A stretch of DNA of 64,000 bases from Klebsiella africana (GTDB lineage: Bacteria > Pseudomonadota > Gammaproteobacteria > Enterobacterales > Enterobacteriaceae): the NCBI RefSeq assembly GCF_020526085.1, contig NZ_CP084874.1, positions 3,410,001 through 3,474,000 of the forward strand. The letters are read 5' to 3'. Below the pieces are notes generated by a model. The model had not been told where the DNA came from. It worked only from the letters and a program-made list of their open reading frames with translations, and searched no databases. Below are positions 18,996-31,652 of this stretch, in pieces. How positions within the stretch are numbered: the stretch's first letter is position 1; every line of letters starts with the position of its first letter. A program made the translations under genes and the position numbers.

Positions 18996-21434
18996 TTACA
19001 GCTTCTCAACCTGGACGAGGTTGGTATGCGACGGGTTCCCCTTCGCCAGCGGCGACGGACGCTGGGTGGTCAGCACATTAATGCTGCCTGCCTGATCCAC
19101 GCGTGAGGCATCCGGGTTATACCAGGCCCCTTCCCCCAGCGCGACAACGCCCGGCATCATGCGCGGCGTCACCTTCGCTTCGATATGTACTTCACCCCGA
19201 TCGTTGAAGATGCGAATGCGATCGCCGTTGGCAATGCCGCGCTGGCGGGCATCGATCGGGTTAATCCACATCTCCTGACGACAGGCGGCCTTCAGCACAT
19301 CAACGTTGCCGTAGGTGGAGTGAACGCGCGATTTATAGTGGAAGCCGGTTAACTGAAGCGGATATTTCGCCGTCAGCGGATCGTTGTAGTTTTCGAAACC
19401 CGGGGTGTAGATCGGCAACGGATCGATGACATCCCCTTCCGGCAGTTCCCAGGTGGCGGCGATGTTCGCCAACGCCTGCGAGTAAATTTCGATCTTGCCC
19501 GACGGTGTGGTCAGCGGATTAGCCTGTGGATCCTCACGGAAAGCTTTGTAGGCCACATGATGCCCTTGCGGATCGCGCTGCTTATAGATGCCCTGCTGGC
19601 GGAAGGTGTCGAAATCCGGTAGCTCGGGCATCGCCTTACGCGACTGCTCATACAGATAGCGCATCCATCCTTCCTGGGTTCGGCCTTCAGTAAATTTCTC
19701 CTCCACGCCCAGGCGCTTTGCCAGCTCGGTGGTCATCTCATAGATGGTTTTGCATTCGAAACGGGGTTTGATGGCCTGATCGGCAAAGATGACGTAGGAC
19801 ATGTTGCCGCAGGAGGCATCCAGCGCGAAATCCATCTGCTCGGAGGCGGTGCAGTCCGGCAGCAGAATATCGGCGTATTTCGCCGAGGAGGTCATATGAC
19901 AGTCGATGACCACAATCATCTCGCACTTCTTGTCGTCCTGCAGGATCTCGTGGGTACGGTTGATCTCGGAGTGCTGGTTAATCAGGCAGTTACCCGCATA
20001 GTTCCAGATCATTTTGATCGGCACGTCGAGCTTATCTTTGCCACGCACCCCGTCGCGCAGCGCGGTCATTTCCGGGCCGCGCTCAATCGCATCGGTCCAC
20101 ATAAACATCGAGATACTGGTTTCAACCGGATTCTCCAGCGTCGGCATGCGCTCAAAAGGCAGACTGTAAGAGCCTTCACGTGCGCCGCTGTTGCCGCCGT
20201 TGATCCCGACGTTACCCGTCAAAATAGCGAGCATGGAGATGGCGCGGGTGGCGATTTCGCCGTTGGCATGACGCTGCGGTCCCCAGCCCTGGCTGATATA
20301 GGCCGGCTTCGCCGTCGCAATCTCACGAGCCAGTTTGACAATACGTTCACGCGGTATGCCGGTTATGGTCGAGGCCCACTCCGGCGTTTTAGCGATACCG
20401 TCGGCGCCCTGACCAAGGATGTAAGCTTTATAATGTCCATTAGCCGGCGCATCGGCAGGCAAGGTCTTCTCATCGTAACCGACGCAGTATTTATCAAGGA
20501 ACGGCTGATCGACCAGATTCTCGGTGATCATCACCCACGCGAGACCCGAAACCAGCGCTGCATCGGTCCCCGGTCGAATCGGGATCCATTCATCTTCACG
20601 TCCGGCGCCGGTATCGGTATAGCGTGGGTCGATGATGATCATCCGGGCATTGGATTTCTGTCGCGCCTGCTCAAGATAATATGTCACCCCGCCGCCGCTC
20701 ATCCGCGTTTCGCCGGGGTTATTGCCGAACAGCACCACCAACTGACTATTTTCAATATCCGATGGGCTATTGCCGTCCGCCCATCCGCCGTAGGTGTAAT
20801 TCAGGCCGGCAGCAATCTGCGCCGAAGAGTAATCGCCATAGTGGTTCAGATAGCCGCCGCAGCAGTTCATCAGACGGGCAATCAGCGTTTTCCCCGGCGG
20901 CCAGGAGCGGGTCAGCGTCCCGCCGAGCGTACCGGTGCCGTAGTTCAGATAAATGGATTCGTTGCCATAATCTTTAATCAGCCGCTGCGTAGTGCTGGCG
21001 ATGATATCGAAGGCCTCTTCCCAGCTGATTTGCTCGAATTTCCCTTCACCACGTTTACCCACGCGCTTCATCGGATACTTCAGGCGGTCCGGGTTATAGA
21101 CACGGCGGCGCATTGAACGCCCGCGCAGGCAGGCGCGAACCTGGTGCAAACCGTCATAGTTATCATCGCCGGTATTATCGGTTTCGACATATTTAATCGC
21201 GCCATCCACCACGTGCATGCGCAGCGGGCAGCGGCTACCGCAGTTGACGGTGCAGGCGCTCCAGACCACCTTCTCACTGGCGGGCGCCAGCGTATCAGCG
21301 GCATGCGCAATACGCGTGAAGGGTAAGGTCAATGCGTTGCTGGCCAGCGCCAGGCCGCCTATCGCCGTGGTTTTCATTAAACCACGTCGACTAACTTCGG
21401 CAGCCAGTAAAGCATCGGGGGCTTTGATTTTCAT
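18996..21434 (-). CDS. dmsA: DMSO reductase catalytic molybdopterin subunit
   Basis: Reduces dimethyl sulfoxide and various N- and S-oxides as terminal acceptors in anaerobic respiration. 812 residues starting MKIKAPDALLAAEVSRRGLM. A twin-arginine signal (SRRGLMKTT) with hydrophobic core and AHA cleavage region sends the folded protein across the membrane. Then come the FS0 cluster cysteines CTVNCGSRCPLRM...CLRGRS (near residues 60-100), the molybdenum serine region YGDYSSAQ (near 200 of the precursor) and a C-terminal molydopterin dinucleotide-binding domain. The ATG at 21434 is preferred over one 36 bp upstream because it matches E. coli and puts the Tat motif near the N-terminus. Confidence 0.97.
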   Translation of the reverse strand: MKIKAPDALLAAEVSRRGLMKTTAIGGLALASNALTLPFTRIAHAADTLAPASEKVVWSACTVNCGSRCPLRMHVVDGAIKYVETDNTGDDNYDGLHQVRACLRGRSMRRRVYNPDRLKYPMKRVGKRGEGKFEQISWEEAFDIIASTTQRLIKDYGNESIYLNYGTGTLGGTLTRSWPPGKTLIARLMNCCGGYLNHYGDYSSAQIAAGLNYTYGGWADGNSPSDIENSQLVVLFGNNPGETRMSGGGVTYYLEQARQKSNARMIIIDPRYTDTGAGREDEWIPIRPGTDAALVSGLAWVMITENLVDQPFLDKYCVGYDEKTLPADAPANGHYKAYILGQGADGIAKTPEWASTITGIPRERIVKLAREIATAKPAYISQGWGPQRHANGEIATRAISMLAILTGNVGINGGNSGAREGSYSLPFERMPTLENPVETSISMFMWTDAIERGPEMTALRDGVRGKDKLDVPIKMIWNYAGNCLINQHSEINRTHEILQDDKKCEMIVVIDCHMTSSAKYADILLPDCTASEQMDFALDASCGNMSYVIFADQAIKPRFECKTIYEMTTELAKRLGVEEKFTEGRTQEGWMRYLYEQSRKAMPELPDFDTFRQQGIYKQRDPQGHHVAYKAFREDPQANPLTTPSGKIEIYSQALANIAATWELPEGDVIDPLPIYTPGFENYNDPLTAKYPLQLTGFHYKSRVHSTYGNVDVLKAACRQEMWINPIDARQRGIANGDRIRIFNDRGEVHIEAKVTPRMMPGVVALGEGAWYNPDASRVDQAGSINVLTTQRPSPLAKGNPSHTNLVQVEKL

Positions 21435-21560
21435 AGATACTCGCTTTGGTTGCTCACAATAAGCTGACATCGTTATATAATTTTATATATATCGGATTTT
21501 ATTAGCTTTTTATGCTGTATTAATCCAAAGGGAGTATCACCGGATTCACTGAATGGATTA

Positions 21561-21574
21561 TTGCCCGGTATCAA
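21561..21574 (-). promoter_or_regulatory. FNR site upstream of dmsA
   Basis: Minus strand reads TTGATACCGGGCAA, a good match to TTGAT-N4-ATCAA in its first half, and close to the known E. coli dmsA site. Its centre is about 133 bp before the dmsA ATG. Confidence 0.75.
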
Positions 21575-21583
21575 TAAGGATAT

Positions 21584-21608
21584 AAAAAAAGCGCCCGCAG
21601 GCGCTTTT
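21584..21608 (-). terminator. Terminator of serS
   Basis: Stem GCGCC/GGCGC extended by four A/T pairs, loop CGCA, followed by seven T on the minus strand, 20 bp after the serS stop and just ahead of the dmsA FNR site. Confidence 0.9.
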
Positions 21609-21627
21609 AAGGAAAGAGCAGAAAAGA

Positions 21628-22941
<1,314 letters not shown>

Positions 22942-23011
22942 TTAAAAAAAGAAAAGTGGCCGCAGACTACGACCACGGAAATAGTGTAATAACCTTACCG
23001 CAACGCCTCAA

Positions 23012-24355
23012 TTAGCGGTAGCGTTTTATCGGGCTATTTTGATCCTGTTCAGCGAGCCAGGCGAGCTTTTCGCCAATTTTGCCCTCAAGCCCCCGGTTTG
23101 TCGGGTGATAATAGCGCGTTTGCGCCATTTCCTGCGGGAAGTACTGCTCGCCGGCGGCGTAGGCGTTGGGTTCGTCATGAGCGTAACGATACTCCTGTCC
23201 GTAACCCATCTCTTTCATCAGCTTCGTCGGCGCATTGCGCAGGTGCACCGGAACGTCATAGTCAGGACGCTCCCGCGCGTCGGCCAGCGCCGCTTTAAAG
23301 GCGGTATAGACGGCGTTGCTTTTCGGCGCGCAGGCCAGATAGACAATGGCCTGGGCAATCGCCCGTTCGCCTTCCGCCGGCCCGACGCGGGTAAAGCAGT
23401 CCCACGCCGAAATGGCGACCTGCATCGCCCGTGGGTCGGCGTTGCCGACATCTTCCGAGGCAATCGCCAGGCAGCGGCGGGCAACGTACAGCGGATCGCC
23501 CCCGGCAGTGATGATCCGCGCGTACCAGTAGAGCGCCGCATCCGGCGCGCTGCCGCGCACCGACTTATGCAGGGCGGAAATCAAATCGTAAAACCGGTCG
23601 CCTTTATTATCAAAGCGCGCGCTGCGCTCGCCAGCAATCTCGGTCAGCAGTTCCGCCTTCAGCACCCGCTTGCCCGAGTCATCGCTCTCGGCCATATCGG
23701 CCATCATTTCCAGGGTATTCAGCGCCCGTCTCGCGTCGCCGTTTACCAGCTCAGCAATGGCCTTGCGGGTTTCATCCGGCAGAACGATATCCTGGCCGCC
23801 ATAGCCGCGAGTTTTATCGTTCATCGCCTGGTCAAGCACCCGCTCGATATCGTCGGTGGTCAGCGATTTCAGTAAGTAGACGCGGGCGCGGGAGAGCAGC
23901 GCCGAGTTAAGCTCAAAGGACGGGTTTTCGGTGGTCGCACCGATAAAAGTGATGGTGCCGTCTTCAATATGCGGTAGAAAGGCATCCTGCTGGCTTTTAT
24001 TGAAGCGATGCACTTCGTCTACAAACAGAATGGTCCGCCGGCCGGCATTGCGATTCTGCCGCGCGCGCTCGATAGCCTCGCGAATCTCTTTCACCCCGGA
24101 GGTTACCGCCGAGATCCGTTCGACATCGGCACTGGCGTAGCGGGCAATCACTTCCGCGAGGGTAGTCTTGCCGGTGCCCGGCGGCCCCCATAGAATCATG
24201 GAATGCAGGTGCCCGGCCTCAATGGCCCGCGGCAGGGGTTTACCCGGCGCCAGCAGGTGCTGCTGGCCAATATACTGCGCTAAATTTTCTGGCCGCATGC
24301 GAGCGGCCAGGGGTTGAAACGCGTTGTCGGAAAAATCGAGCGACAGATTGCTCAC
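23012..24355 (-). CDS. rarA: Replication-associated recombination protein A
   Basis: AAA+ ATPase (MgsA/WRNIP1 family) acting at stalled replication forks. 447 residues: Walker [10 protein letters not shown] near residue 56, Walker [10 protein letters not shown] near residue 110, sensor 1 GATTENPSF, and a C-terminal tetramerisation part. It starts 8 bp after the lolA stop, so lolA-rarA form one transcript, and serS follows after 91 bp. Confidence 0.96.
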   Translation of the reverse strand: MSNLSLDFSDNAFQPLAARMRPENLAQYIGQQHLLAPGKPLPRAIEAGHLHSMILWGPPGTGKTTLAEVIARYASADVERISAVTSGVKEIREAIERARQNRNAGRRTILFVDEVHRFNKSQQDAFLPHIEDGTITFIGATTENPSFELNSALLSRARVYLLKSLTTDDIERVLDQAMNDKTRGYGGQDIVLPDETRKAIAELVNGDARRALNTLEMMADMAESDDSGKRVLKAELLTEIAGERSARFDNKGDRFYDLISALHKSVRGSAPDAALYWYARIITAGGDPLYVARRCLAIASEDVGNADPRAMQVAISAWDCFTRVGPAEGERAIAQAIVYLACAPKSNAVYTAFKAALADARERPDYDVPVHLRNAPTKLMKEMGYGQEYRYAHDEPNAYAAGEQYFPQEMAQTRYYHPTNRGLEGKIGEKLAWLAEQDQNSPIKRYR

Positions 24356-24363
24356 TTTCGCCT

Positions 24364-24975
24364 CTACTTACGTTGATCGTCCACCGTCACCCCTTTCGGC
24401 GGCGTAAAGGTGAACTTAGCTGCGTCGACGGCGCCGTTCTGCTGCGACTTCAGCTGATAACTGCTACGCTGGTCATCCTGCTCGACGGCGCTGAACTGAT
24501 GGATGGTGCCGTCCCGACCGACGTTGATCGTGAACTGCTTCAGGTTACCGCTGCCGCTTTTCGGCGTCAGCACAAAATCATCGCCGTTTTGTTTGATATT
24601 GTACTGCTGCCAGTCGCTGGACTGGTTGCGGGCAATCAGCATAAACGGCGTGTTGCTGGTAGCATCTTTCAGCCAGGTCGCCGTAGCCTGCTCAACGAAC
24701 GGGTTGTAGAACCACAGCGTTTTGCCGTCCGAGACAAGAACGCTTTCATCTGGCTGGGTCATATGCCAGTTAAACAGGTTCGGACGTTTTACCCACAGGT
24801 CGCCCTGACCGTCCTGCACGGCGTTACCGCTGCCGTCGGTCACTTTCTGCGTGAAGCTGGCATGGAAGCTGCTTACTTTATCAAGACGGCTTTTTAAGTC
24901 ACTGGCCGCATCTGCCCAGACCTGGCTGACGACCATACCAGACAGTAATGCACAGGTGATTGCGAGTTTTTTCAT
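24364..24975 (-). CDS. lolA: Outer-membrane lipoprotein carrier LolA
   Basis: Periplasmic chaperone that carries lipoproteins from LolCDE to LolB. 203 residues with a Sec signal peptide [21 protein letters not shown], giving a mature protein of about 182 residues. The mature part has the LolA beta-strand sequences [28 protein letters not shown] and [13 protein letters not shown]. Downstream of ftsK on the same strand. Confidence 0.96.
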   Translation of the reverse strand: MKKLAITCALLSGMVVSQVWADAASDLKSRLDKVSSFHASFTQKVTDGSGNAVQDGQGDLWVKRPNLFNWHMTQPDESVLVSDGKTLWFYNPFVEQATATWLKDATSNTPFMLIARNQSSDWQQYNIKQNGDDFVLTPKSGSGNLKQFTINVGRDGTIHQFSAVEQDDQRSSYQLKSQQNGAVDAAKFTFTPPKGVTVDDQRK

Positions 24976-25015
24976 TGTTCTTCCTTAATGTGCGTCACTC
25001 CCGACGCGGGAGCCT

Positions 25016-25059
25016 CTTCTGTCCCTAATGTAGGACCGCCGACGGCGGCGGAACAGAAG
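25016..25059. other. Nested inverted repeat between ftsK and lolA
   Basis: CTTCTGT (25016-25022) pairs with ACAGAAG (25053-25059); inside is a second stem CCGCC/GGCGG (25036-25048). It follows the ftsK stop and precedes lolA. There is no U-tract, so the role (terminator, processing site or operator) is open. Confidence 0.4.
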
Positions 25060-25097
25060 AATTGGCTGATTTTGCGCTTATTTACCCAACTTTGCAC

Positions 25098-28000
25098 TTA
25101 TTCAAAGGGGGGCGGCGCCAGCACTTCGCGGTTACCGTTGTGGCCCTGTTCGCTGACGATCCCCTGCGCTTCCATCTGTTCGATAATGCGCGCGGCACGG
25201 TTATAGCCGATGCGGAACTGACGCTGCACGCCGGAAATCGACGCTTTGCGCTTCTCGGTCACAAAACTGACCGCCTGATCGAACAGCGGATCCAGCTCTT
25301 CACCGCCGTCGAAGCCACCGCCGCCGCCTTCGCTTTCGCTGTCGGAGGTAATGCCATCGACGTACTGCGGACGGCCGCGGGCTTTCCAGTCCTGAACCAC
25401 AGCGTGGACTTCCTGGTCGCGCACAAACGCCCCGTGGACGCGCACCGGCGTGGTGGAGTTCGGTCCGGAGTAAAGCATATCCCCCATACCCAACAGCGAT
25501 TCCGCGCCGCCCTGATCGAGAATGGTACGCGAGTCAATTTTACTTGATACGGTAAAGGCGATACGCGTCGGGATGTTGGCCTTAATCAGACCGGTAATGA
25601 CATCTACCGATGGACGCTGCGTCGCCAGCACCAGATGGATCCCCGCGGCACGCGCTTTTTGCGCCAGGCGGGCAATCAGCTCTTCCACCTTCTTACCGAC
25701 AGTCATCATCAGGTCGGCGAATTCGTCCACCAGCACCACAATGTACGGCAGCTTTTCCAGTACCGGGTGCACGGCGTCCATACTGTCGCCAGGCTTCCAG
25801 TACGGATCCGGGATCGGACGACCCATGCGCGCGGCTTCGGCGATCTTCTCGTTATAGCCCGCCAGGTTACGCACGCCCAGCGCCGACATCAGCTTGTAGC
25901 GGCGCTCCATTTCATTGACGCTCCAGCGCAGCGCATTGGCGGCGTCTTTCATGTCGGTGACCACTTCCGTCAGCAGATGCGGAATACCTTCATAGACCGA
26001 CAGCTCGAGCATTTTCGGGTCAATCATGATGAAACGCACATCTTCCGGCTGCGCCTTATAGAGCATGCTGAGGATCATGGCGTTCACACCGACTGACTTA
26101 CCGGAACCGGTGGTACCGGCCACCAGCAGATGCGGCATTTTCGCCAGATCGGCTACTACCGGGTCGCCAGCGATGTCTTTACCCAGCACCACGGTGAGCG
26201 GTGATGGGTTATCACGGAACTTGGCGTTGTCGAGCACTTCACGCAGGTAGACGGTCTGGCGTTTTTTATTCGGCAGCTCAAGCCCGACATACGGTTTGCC
26301 CGGGATCACCTCCACGACGCGCACCGCAACCGTGGACAGTGAACGCGCCAGATCCCGTGACAGGTTAGAGATACGCGCGGCCTTAACGCCAGGCGCGAGA
26401 TTCAGTTCGAAACGGGTAATCACCGGCCCCGGCGAGTAGTTGACGACATCTGCTTTAATGCGGAAATCGGCCAGACGCGCCTCCACCAGGCGCGCCATCT
26501 GCTCAAGAGCAAAGGTATCCACCGGTTCGACTTCGCTCGGCGGTGGGGTTAACAGATCCAGAGACGGCAATGGCGTAGTCGGTCTTTGCAGCGGACGGCT
26601 ATCGCCATTACGCATCAGCAGTGGGTGGATCAGGCTCTCCTGCGGCGCAGGTGCGGCAGGCTGATGCCCCTGCGGAACAACCTGTTGCTGCGGCACGGGC
26701 TGCGGCGCAGTCTGGTAAGGCTGTGGCGGCACTGGCTGATGGTGTACCGGCTGGTGCTGCGCAGGTTGATAACCCTGCTGCGGAGCGGCGGCAGGTTGTT
26801 GATGATGATGCTGGGCCGGTTGCGGTGGCTGGACCTCCGGCATCGGCGTAAACAACGGCTCACTCGGTCCGTCATTGACCAGCGTTTTCATCGGCGAGAA
26901 TTCATAATCCGCCGGCGAAAACGGGTTGGCCCCAGGCGGCTGCTCAGTAGCGTAGCGCTGCTGCTGGGTAGCGGCAAACTGACGCGCCAGCTCCGCTTCC
27001 GCCGCGTTGTTGGCATCATCGTCATCAGTTGCGTTATCGTCTTCCCAGCGATGGCCATAGCGCTGCTGCTGGGTGGCGGCGAACTGGCGAGCCAGTTCAT
27101 CCTGCTCCATAGCATCTGCTTCTTCATCCGAGAGCAGCTCATCATCGTAATGCGGGTCACGCTCCGCCTGACGCGCACGCTGTTCGGCTTCCCGCTGCGA
27201 CGGTAGCTTGATGCCGTAGGAGGCCAGCTCACGACGCGTCGGGACACGAACGCGGTTTGGACGCGGTAGTTTTGGCCCAATGCCTTCTTTCACCTGAACC
27301 CGCGGTCCGCTGGACGCCGGGCTAAATAATGGCGCAGACGCAGCGGACGCGGCTGTCGCCGCTGTGGCTGCCGCTGCGCCACCGCTGGCTGCGGTTGCCT
27401 GATGCACTCCTGCTGCTACCGCAGAAACCACGGTTGACTCCACCGGCGGTTTGGACGGAGCGGCAGGCGACGTTAATGGTTTGGTGGCGATCGGACTTTC
27501 CGGCTCCGGGATAGGCTGATACCAGGAAGCCAGCAGCTCGCGTTCACGTGCCCGCTTCTCTTCCACTTCCTCGAAGTAATAGAGCGGCGGACGTTTCACT
27601 TCCTCCTGCACAACCTCGGGCTCTGGTTCCGCTACAGGTACCGGCGCGGGTTCAGGCTGATACGTCTGCAGCGCGGGCTGACCGGCATGCGGATCGTAAG
27701 CTGGCTGCTGGTATGGCGCAGGTTCAGGCTGATACGTCTGCGGCGCGGGCTGACCGGCATGCGGATCGTAAGCTGGCTGCTGGTATGGCGCAGGTTCAGG
27801 CTGATACGTCTGCGGCACTGGCTGGCCGGCATGCGGATCGTAACCAGGCTGCTGGAATGGCGCGGATTCAGGCTGATACGCCTGCGGCGCGGGCTGCCCG
27901 GCATACGGATCGTAAGCCGGCTGCTGGACTGGCACAGGTTCAGGCTGATACGCCTGCGGCGCGGGCTGCCCGGCATACGGATCGTAAGCCGGCTGCTGGA

Positions 28001-29405
28001 CTGGCACAGGTTCAGGCTGATACGCCTGCGGCACGGGCTGCCCGGCATACGGATCGTAAGCCGGTTGCTGGAATGGCGCAGGTTCAGGCTGATACGCCTG
28101 CGGCGCGGGCTGCCCGGCATACGGATCGTAAGCTGGCTGCTGGACTGGCGCAGGCTGAGGCTGATACGCCTGTGTTAAAGGTTGTCCGGTAAGTGGGTCG
28201 TAAGTCTGCGGCGCAGGTTGACCAACTGGAGGCTGCTGGTAAGCAGCCTGCTGGAACGGGACGGGATCTGGCTGGTACGCCGGCTGCGGCGGATAGCTAG
28301 CTTCCGGCTGGTAAACCGGCGCTGCGCCCTGATGGCCCGCAGGTGACTCCGCCCACGCCTGCGGCGCGGCAGTCGCTGCCGCCGCTGCGCCCACCGGCTC
28401 AGCGATACTATGACCGTTCAGCAACGGATCGTAAGGGTCGAAATCGCCCGGACGCGTAGCGCTGGCGCCGGAGAACAACACATCATCCTCTGCGGGACGC
28501 GCGGCGCTGGCACCGGAAAACAGTACATCATCGGCGGCTACAGGCGCCCCGCTGGTGCTGTATTGCACCGCCTCTTCCCCATCATCCATTCGTTTGCCGG
28601 AGAAAAGCGCAGCATCGGTTTTACGCCCCATAGGGTTGGTAAATTTCTCGGCCAGACGCTTACGTCGTGCCAGGGCGCTGCGTAAAATACGGGCGCGACG
28701 CGACTCCTGGGGGGTTGCCGCCTCTTCGTCGTCGTACTCTTCCTCGTCGTCTTCGTATTCGCCTTCATCGACCCAGGTATCATCCCGACGAGTACGGTTG
28801 CTGGCAAAGGTGAGGACGGACAGGATGCCGCCGCCCAGTTTTTCCGCAATGCTGACCCACGACCAGCCGGTGAACAGCGTCAGGCCGGCCGCCCAGATGC
28901 ACAACAGGGCGATGGTGCCGCCGCTGCTGTGCAGCAGGGGTTGCAGCGTGGTGCTCAGCAGGCTGCCGATCACCCCGCCGGAGGCGAAGTACCAGATATC
29001 ATCAGCGTTAATCGCCGCCAGACCACAGGAGGTCAGGATCAGGGCTAACGCTCCGATGAGACGCAGGGAAACGGCGAAATAATCAATATATTCGTCGTTT
29101 TCCTGGTGTCGCCAGGCAAACCAGCACCCGCCGATAATGATCACCGGGATGGTGTAGGCCATGACGCCAAAGATGAAAAAGAGCGTATCGGCCAGCCATG
29201 CGCCGGGAGCACCGCCTAAATTATGAATAGGCTCATGCCATGCCGTCTGCGACCAACTGGGGTCCGAGGGGTTAAAGCTCAGTAGTGCCGCCATCAGCCA
29301 GATGGCGAAGAGGGAGCAAAGGATGAGCATCGCCTCAAGGAGTCGGCGCCCGCTGCTGAGTTTGGTTAGTTTGACTTCTTTGTCTTCGGTGTATTCCTGG
29401 CTCAA
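25098..29405 (-). CDS. ftsK: DNA translocase FtsK
   Basis: Couples cell division to chromosome segregation. 1435 residues versus 1329 in E. coli. Residues 1-210 hold four membrane segments that join the divisome. From about 210 to 920 runs a Pro/Gln/Ala-rich linker with a tandem 24-residue repeat. The C-terminal motor has Walker A GTTGSGKS (near residue 1100) and Walker [13 protein letters not shown], and the last 65 residues are the gamma winged-helix domain that reads KOPS and activates XerCD at dif. The extra length relative to E. coli is in the linker. A LexA box lies upstream (29485-29500). Confidence 0.97.
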   Translation of the reverse strand: MSQEYTEDKEVKLTKLSSGRRLLEAMLILCSLFAIWLMAALLSFNPSDPSWSQTAWHEPIHNLGGAPGAWLADTLFFIFGVMAYTIPVIIIGGCWFAWRHQENDEYIDYFAVSLRLIGALALILTSCGLAAINADDIWYFASGGVIGSLLSTTLQPLLHSSGGTIALLCIWAAGLTLFTGWSWVSIAEKLGGGILSVLTFASNRTRRDDTWVDEGEYEDDEEEYDDEEAATPQESRRARILRSALARRKRLAEKFTNPMGRKTDAALFSGKRMDDGEEAVQYSTSGAPVAADDVLFSGASAARPAEDDVLFSGASATRPGDFDPYDPLLNGHSIAEPVGAAAAATAAPQAWAESPAGHQGAAPVYQPEASYPPQPAYQPDPVPFQQAAYQQPPVGQPAPQTYDPLTGQPLTQAYQPQPAPVQQPAYDPYAGQPAPQAYQPEPAPFQQPAYDPYAGQPVPQAYQPEPVPVQQPAYDPYAGQPAPQAYQPEPVPVQQPAYDPYAGQPAPQAYQPESAPFQQPGYDPHAGQPVPQTYQPEPAPYQQPAYDPHAGQPAPQTYQPEPAPYQQPAYDPHAGQPALQTYQPEPAPVPVAEPEPEVVQEEVKRPPLYYFEEVEEKRARERELLASWYQPIPEPESPIATKPLTSPAAPSKPPVESTVVSAVAAGVHQATAASGGAAAATAATAASAASAPLFSPASSGPRVQVKEGIGPKLPRPNRVRVPTRRELASYGIKLPSQREAEQRARQAERDPHYDDELLSDEEADAMEQDELARQFAATQQQRYGHRWEDDNATDDDDANNAAEAELARQFAATQQQRYATEQPPGANPFSPADYEFSPMKTLVNDGPSEPLFTPMPEVQPPQPAQHHHQQPAAAPQQGYQPAQHQPVHHQPVPPQPYQTAPQPVPQQQVVPQGHQPAAPAPQESLIHPLLMRNGDSRPLQRPTTPLPSLDLLTPPPSEVEPVDTFALEQMARLVEARLADFRIKADVVNYSPGPVITRFELNLAPGVKAARISNLSRDLARSLSTVAVRVVEVIPGKPYVGLELPNKKRQTVYLREVLDNAKFRDNPSPLTVVLGKDIAGDPVVADLAKMPHLLVAGTTGSGKSVGVNAMILSMLYKAQPEDVRFIMIDPKMLELSVYEGIPHLLTEVVTDMKDAANALRWSVNEMERRYKLMSALGVRNLAGYNEKIAEAARMGRPIPDPYWKPGDSMDAVHPVLEKLPYIVVLVDEFADLMMTVGKKVEELIARLAQKARAAGIHLVLATQRPSVDVITGLIKANIPTRIAFTVSSKIDSRTILDQGGAESLLGMGDMLYSGPNSTTPVRVHGAFVRDQEVHAVVQDWKARGRPQYVDGITSDSESEGGGGGFDGGEELDPLFDQAVSFVTEKRKASISGVQRQFRIGYNRAARIIEQMEAQGIVSEQGHNGNREVLAPPPFE
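27640..28190 (-). repeat. 72-bp tandem repeats in the ftsK linker
   Basis: About seven to eight copies of a 72-bp unit encode a 24-residue block of the form [20 protein letters not shown] plus a variable PVQ/FQ/YQ. Copies are almost identical in DNA; those at the downstream end use DPHAGQP and QTYQ, the others DPYAGQP and QAYQ. The near identity points to recent expansion, so copy number may differ among strains. Confidence 0.95.
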
Positions 29406-29454
29406 GAAAGGCTCTCCAGGTATCAGGCTGTTTCCTGCCTGCTGCTAAAACGGA

Positions 29455-29484
29455 CAACAGCGCCGGGTCTCCCCGGCACTGTTG
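29455..29484 (-). terminator. Hairpin downstream of lrp
   Basis: 13-position stem (one mismatch) CAACAGCGCCGGG/CCCGGCACTGTTG with loop TCTC. The minus-strand tail CCGTTTTAG has a short U-tract. Probable lrp terminator; one arm directly abuts the LexA box. Confidence 0.6.
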
Positions 29485-29500
29485 CTGTATGGATTAACAG
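29485..29500 (-). promoter_or_regulatory. LexA (SOS) box upstream of ftsK
   Basis: Minus strand reads CTGTTAATCCATACAG, a perfect CTGT-N8-ACAG match. In E. coli ftsK was also found as the damage-inducible gene dinH with a box of this kind. It lies 80 bp before the ftsK start. Confidence 0.8.
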
Positions 29501-29540
29501 GAGTGTAATCAAACTACGTCGATTTTGCACCTGTTCCGTG

Positions 29541-30035
29541 TTAGCGCGTCTTAATCACCAGACGATTACTTTGCTTGACTTCTTCCATCACCACATAGGT
29601 ACGGGTGTCGTTAACGCCCGGCAGGCGCAGCAAGGTCTCACCCAGTAATTTACGATACGCTGACATATCCGGTACGCGGGTTTTCAACAGATAGTCGAAA
29701 TCACCGGAAACCAGATGACACTCTTGAATTTCTTCAAGTTTTTGCACTGCGGCGTTAAATTGCTCAAACACATCCGGTGCGCCACGATTCAGAGTAATCT
29801 CAACAAATACCAGAAGTGATGCGTCCAGATAATGCGGGTTGAGCAGCGCCGTATAGCCCTGAATAAAACCCTGTCTTTCAAGACGACGCACACGCTCAAG
29901 GCAAGGCGTCGGAGAAAGTCCCACCCGTTTAGAAAGCTCGACGTTAGAAATTCGCCCATCTTTTTGCAATTCATTCAGGATGTTACGATCAATGCGGTCG
30001 AGATCTTTGCCAGGGCGCTTCTTGCTATCTACCAT
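29541..30035 (-). CDS. lrp: Leucine-responsive regulatory protein
   Basis: Global regulator of amino-acid metabolism, transport and pili that senses leucine. 164 residues, essentially the E. coli sequence. The N-terminal helix-turn-helix is at about residues 12-72 (ISNVELSKRVGLSPTPCLERV) and the C-terminal RAM ligand/octamer domain at 75-160. Transcribed away from trxB; the long upstream gap suits the long, autoregulated leader known for E. coli lrp. Confidence 0.98.
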   Translation of the reverse strand: MVDSKKRPGKDLDRIDRNILNELQKDGRISNVELSKRVGLSPTPCLERVRRLERQGFIQGYTALLNPHYLDASLLVFVEITLNRGAPDVFEQFNAAVQKLEEIQECHLVSGDFDYLLKTRVPDMSAYRKLLGETLLRLPGVNDTRTYVVMEEVKQSNRLVIKTR

Positions 30036-31538
<1,503 letters not shown>

Positions 31539-31566
31539 TCTTTACAAGTCAGTAACAAAGGTAAAG

Positions 31567-31594
31567 AAGGCGACGAAAAGTCGCCTTTATTTTT
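31567..31594 (+). terminator. Terminator of trxB
   Basis: Stem AAGGCGAC/GTCGCCTT, loop GAAAA, then TATTTTT, 28 bp after the trxB stop. Confidence 0.9.
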
Positions 31595-31652
31595 GCTGCG
31601 ATGTAACATTGCCGTGCCCAATACTCCCATAACAACACCTGCAAAGCGCGCA

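Noticed and set aside
27548..28192. Repetitive 214-codon plus-strand frame across the ftsK repeats
   Set aside because: The repeat is real, but the protein arises only because a 72-bp unit keeps all frames open; the minus-strand FtsK frame explains it.
27640..28200. Possible CRISPR array
   Set aside because: The repeat is contiguous with no unique spacers and codes for the FtsK linker.
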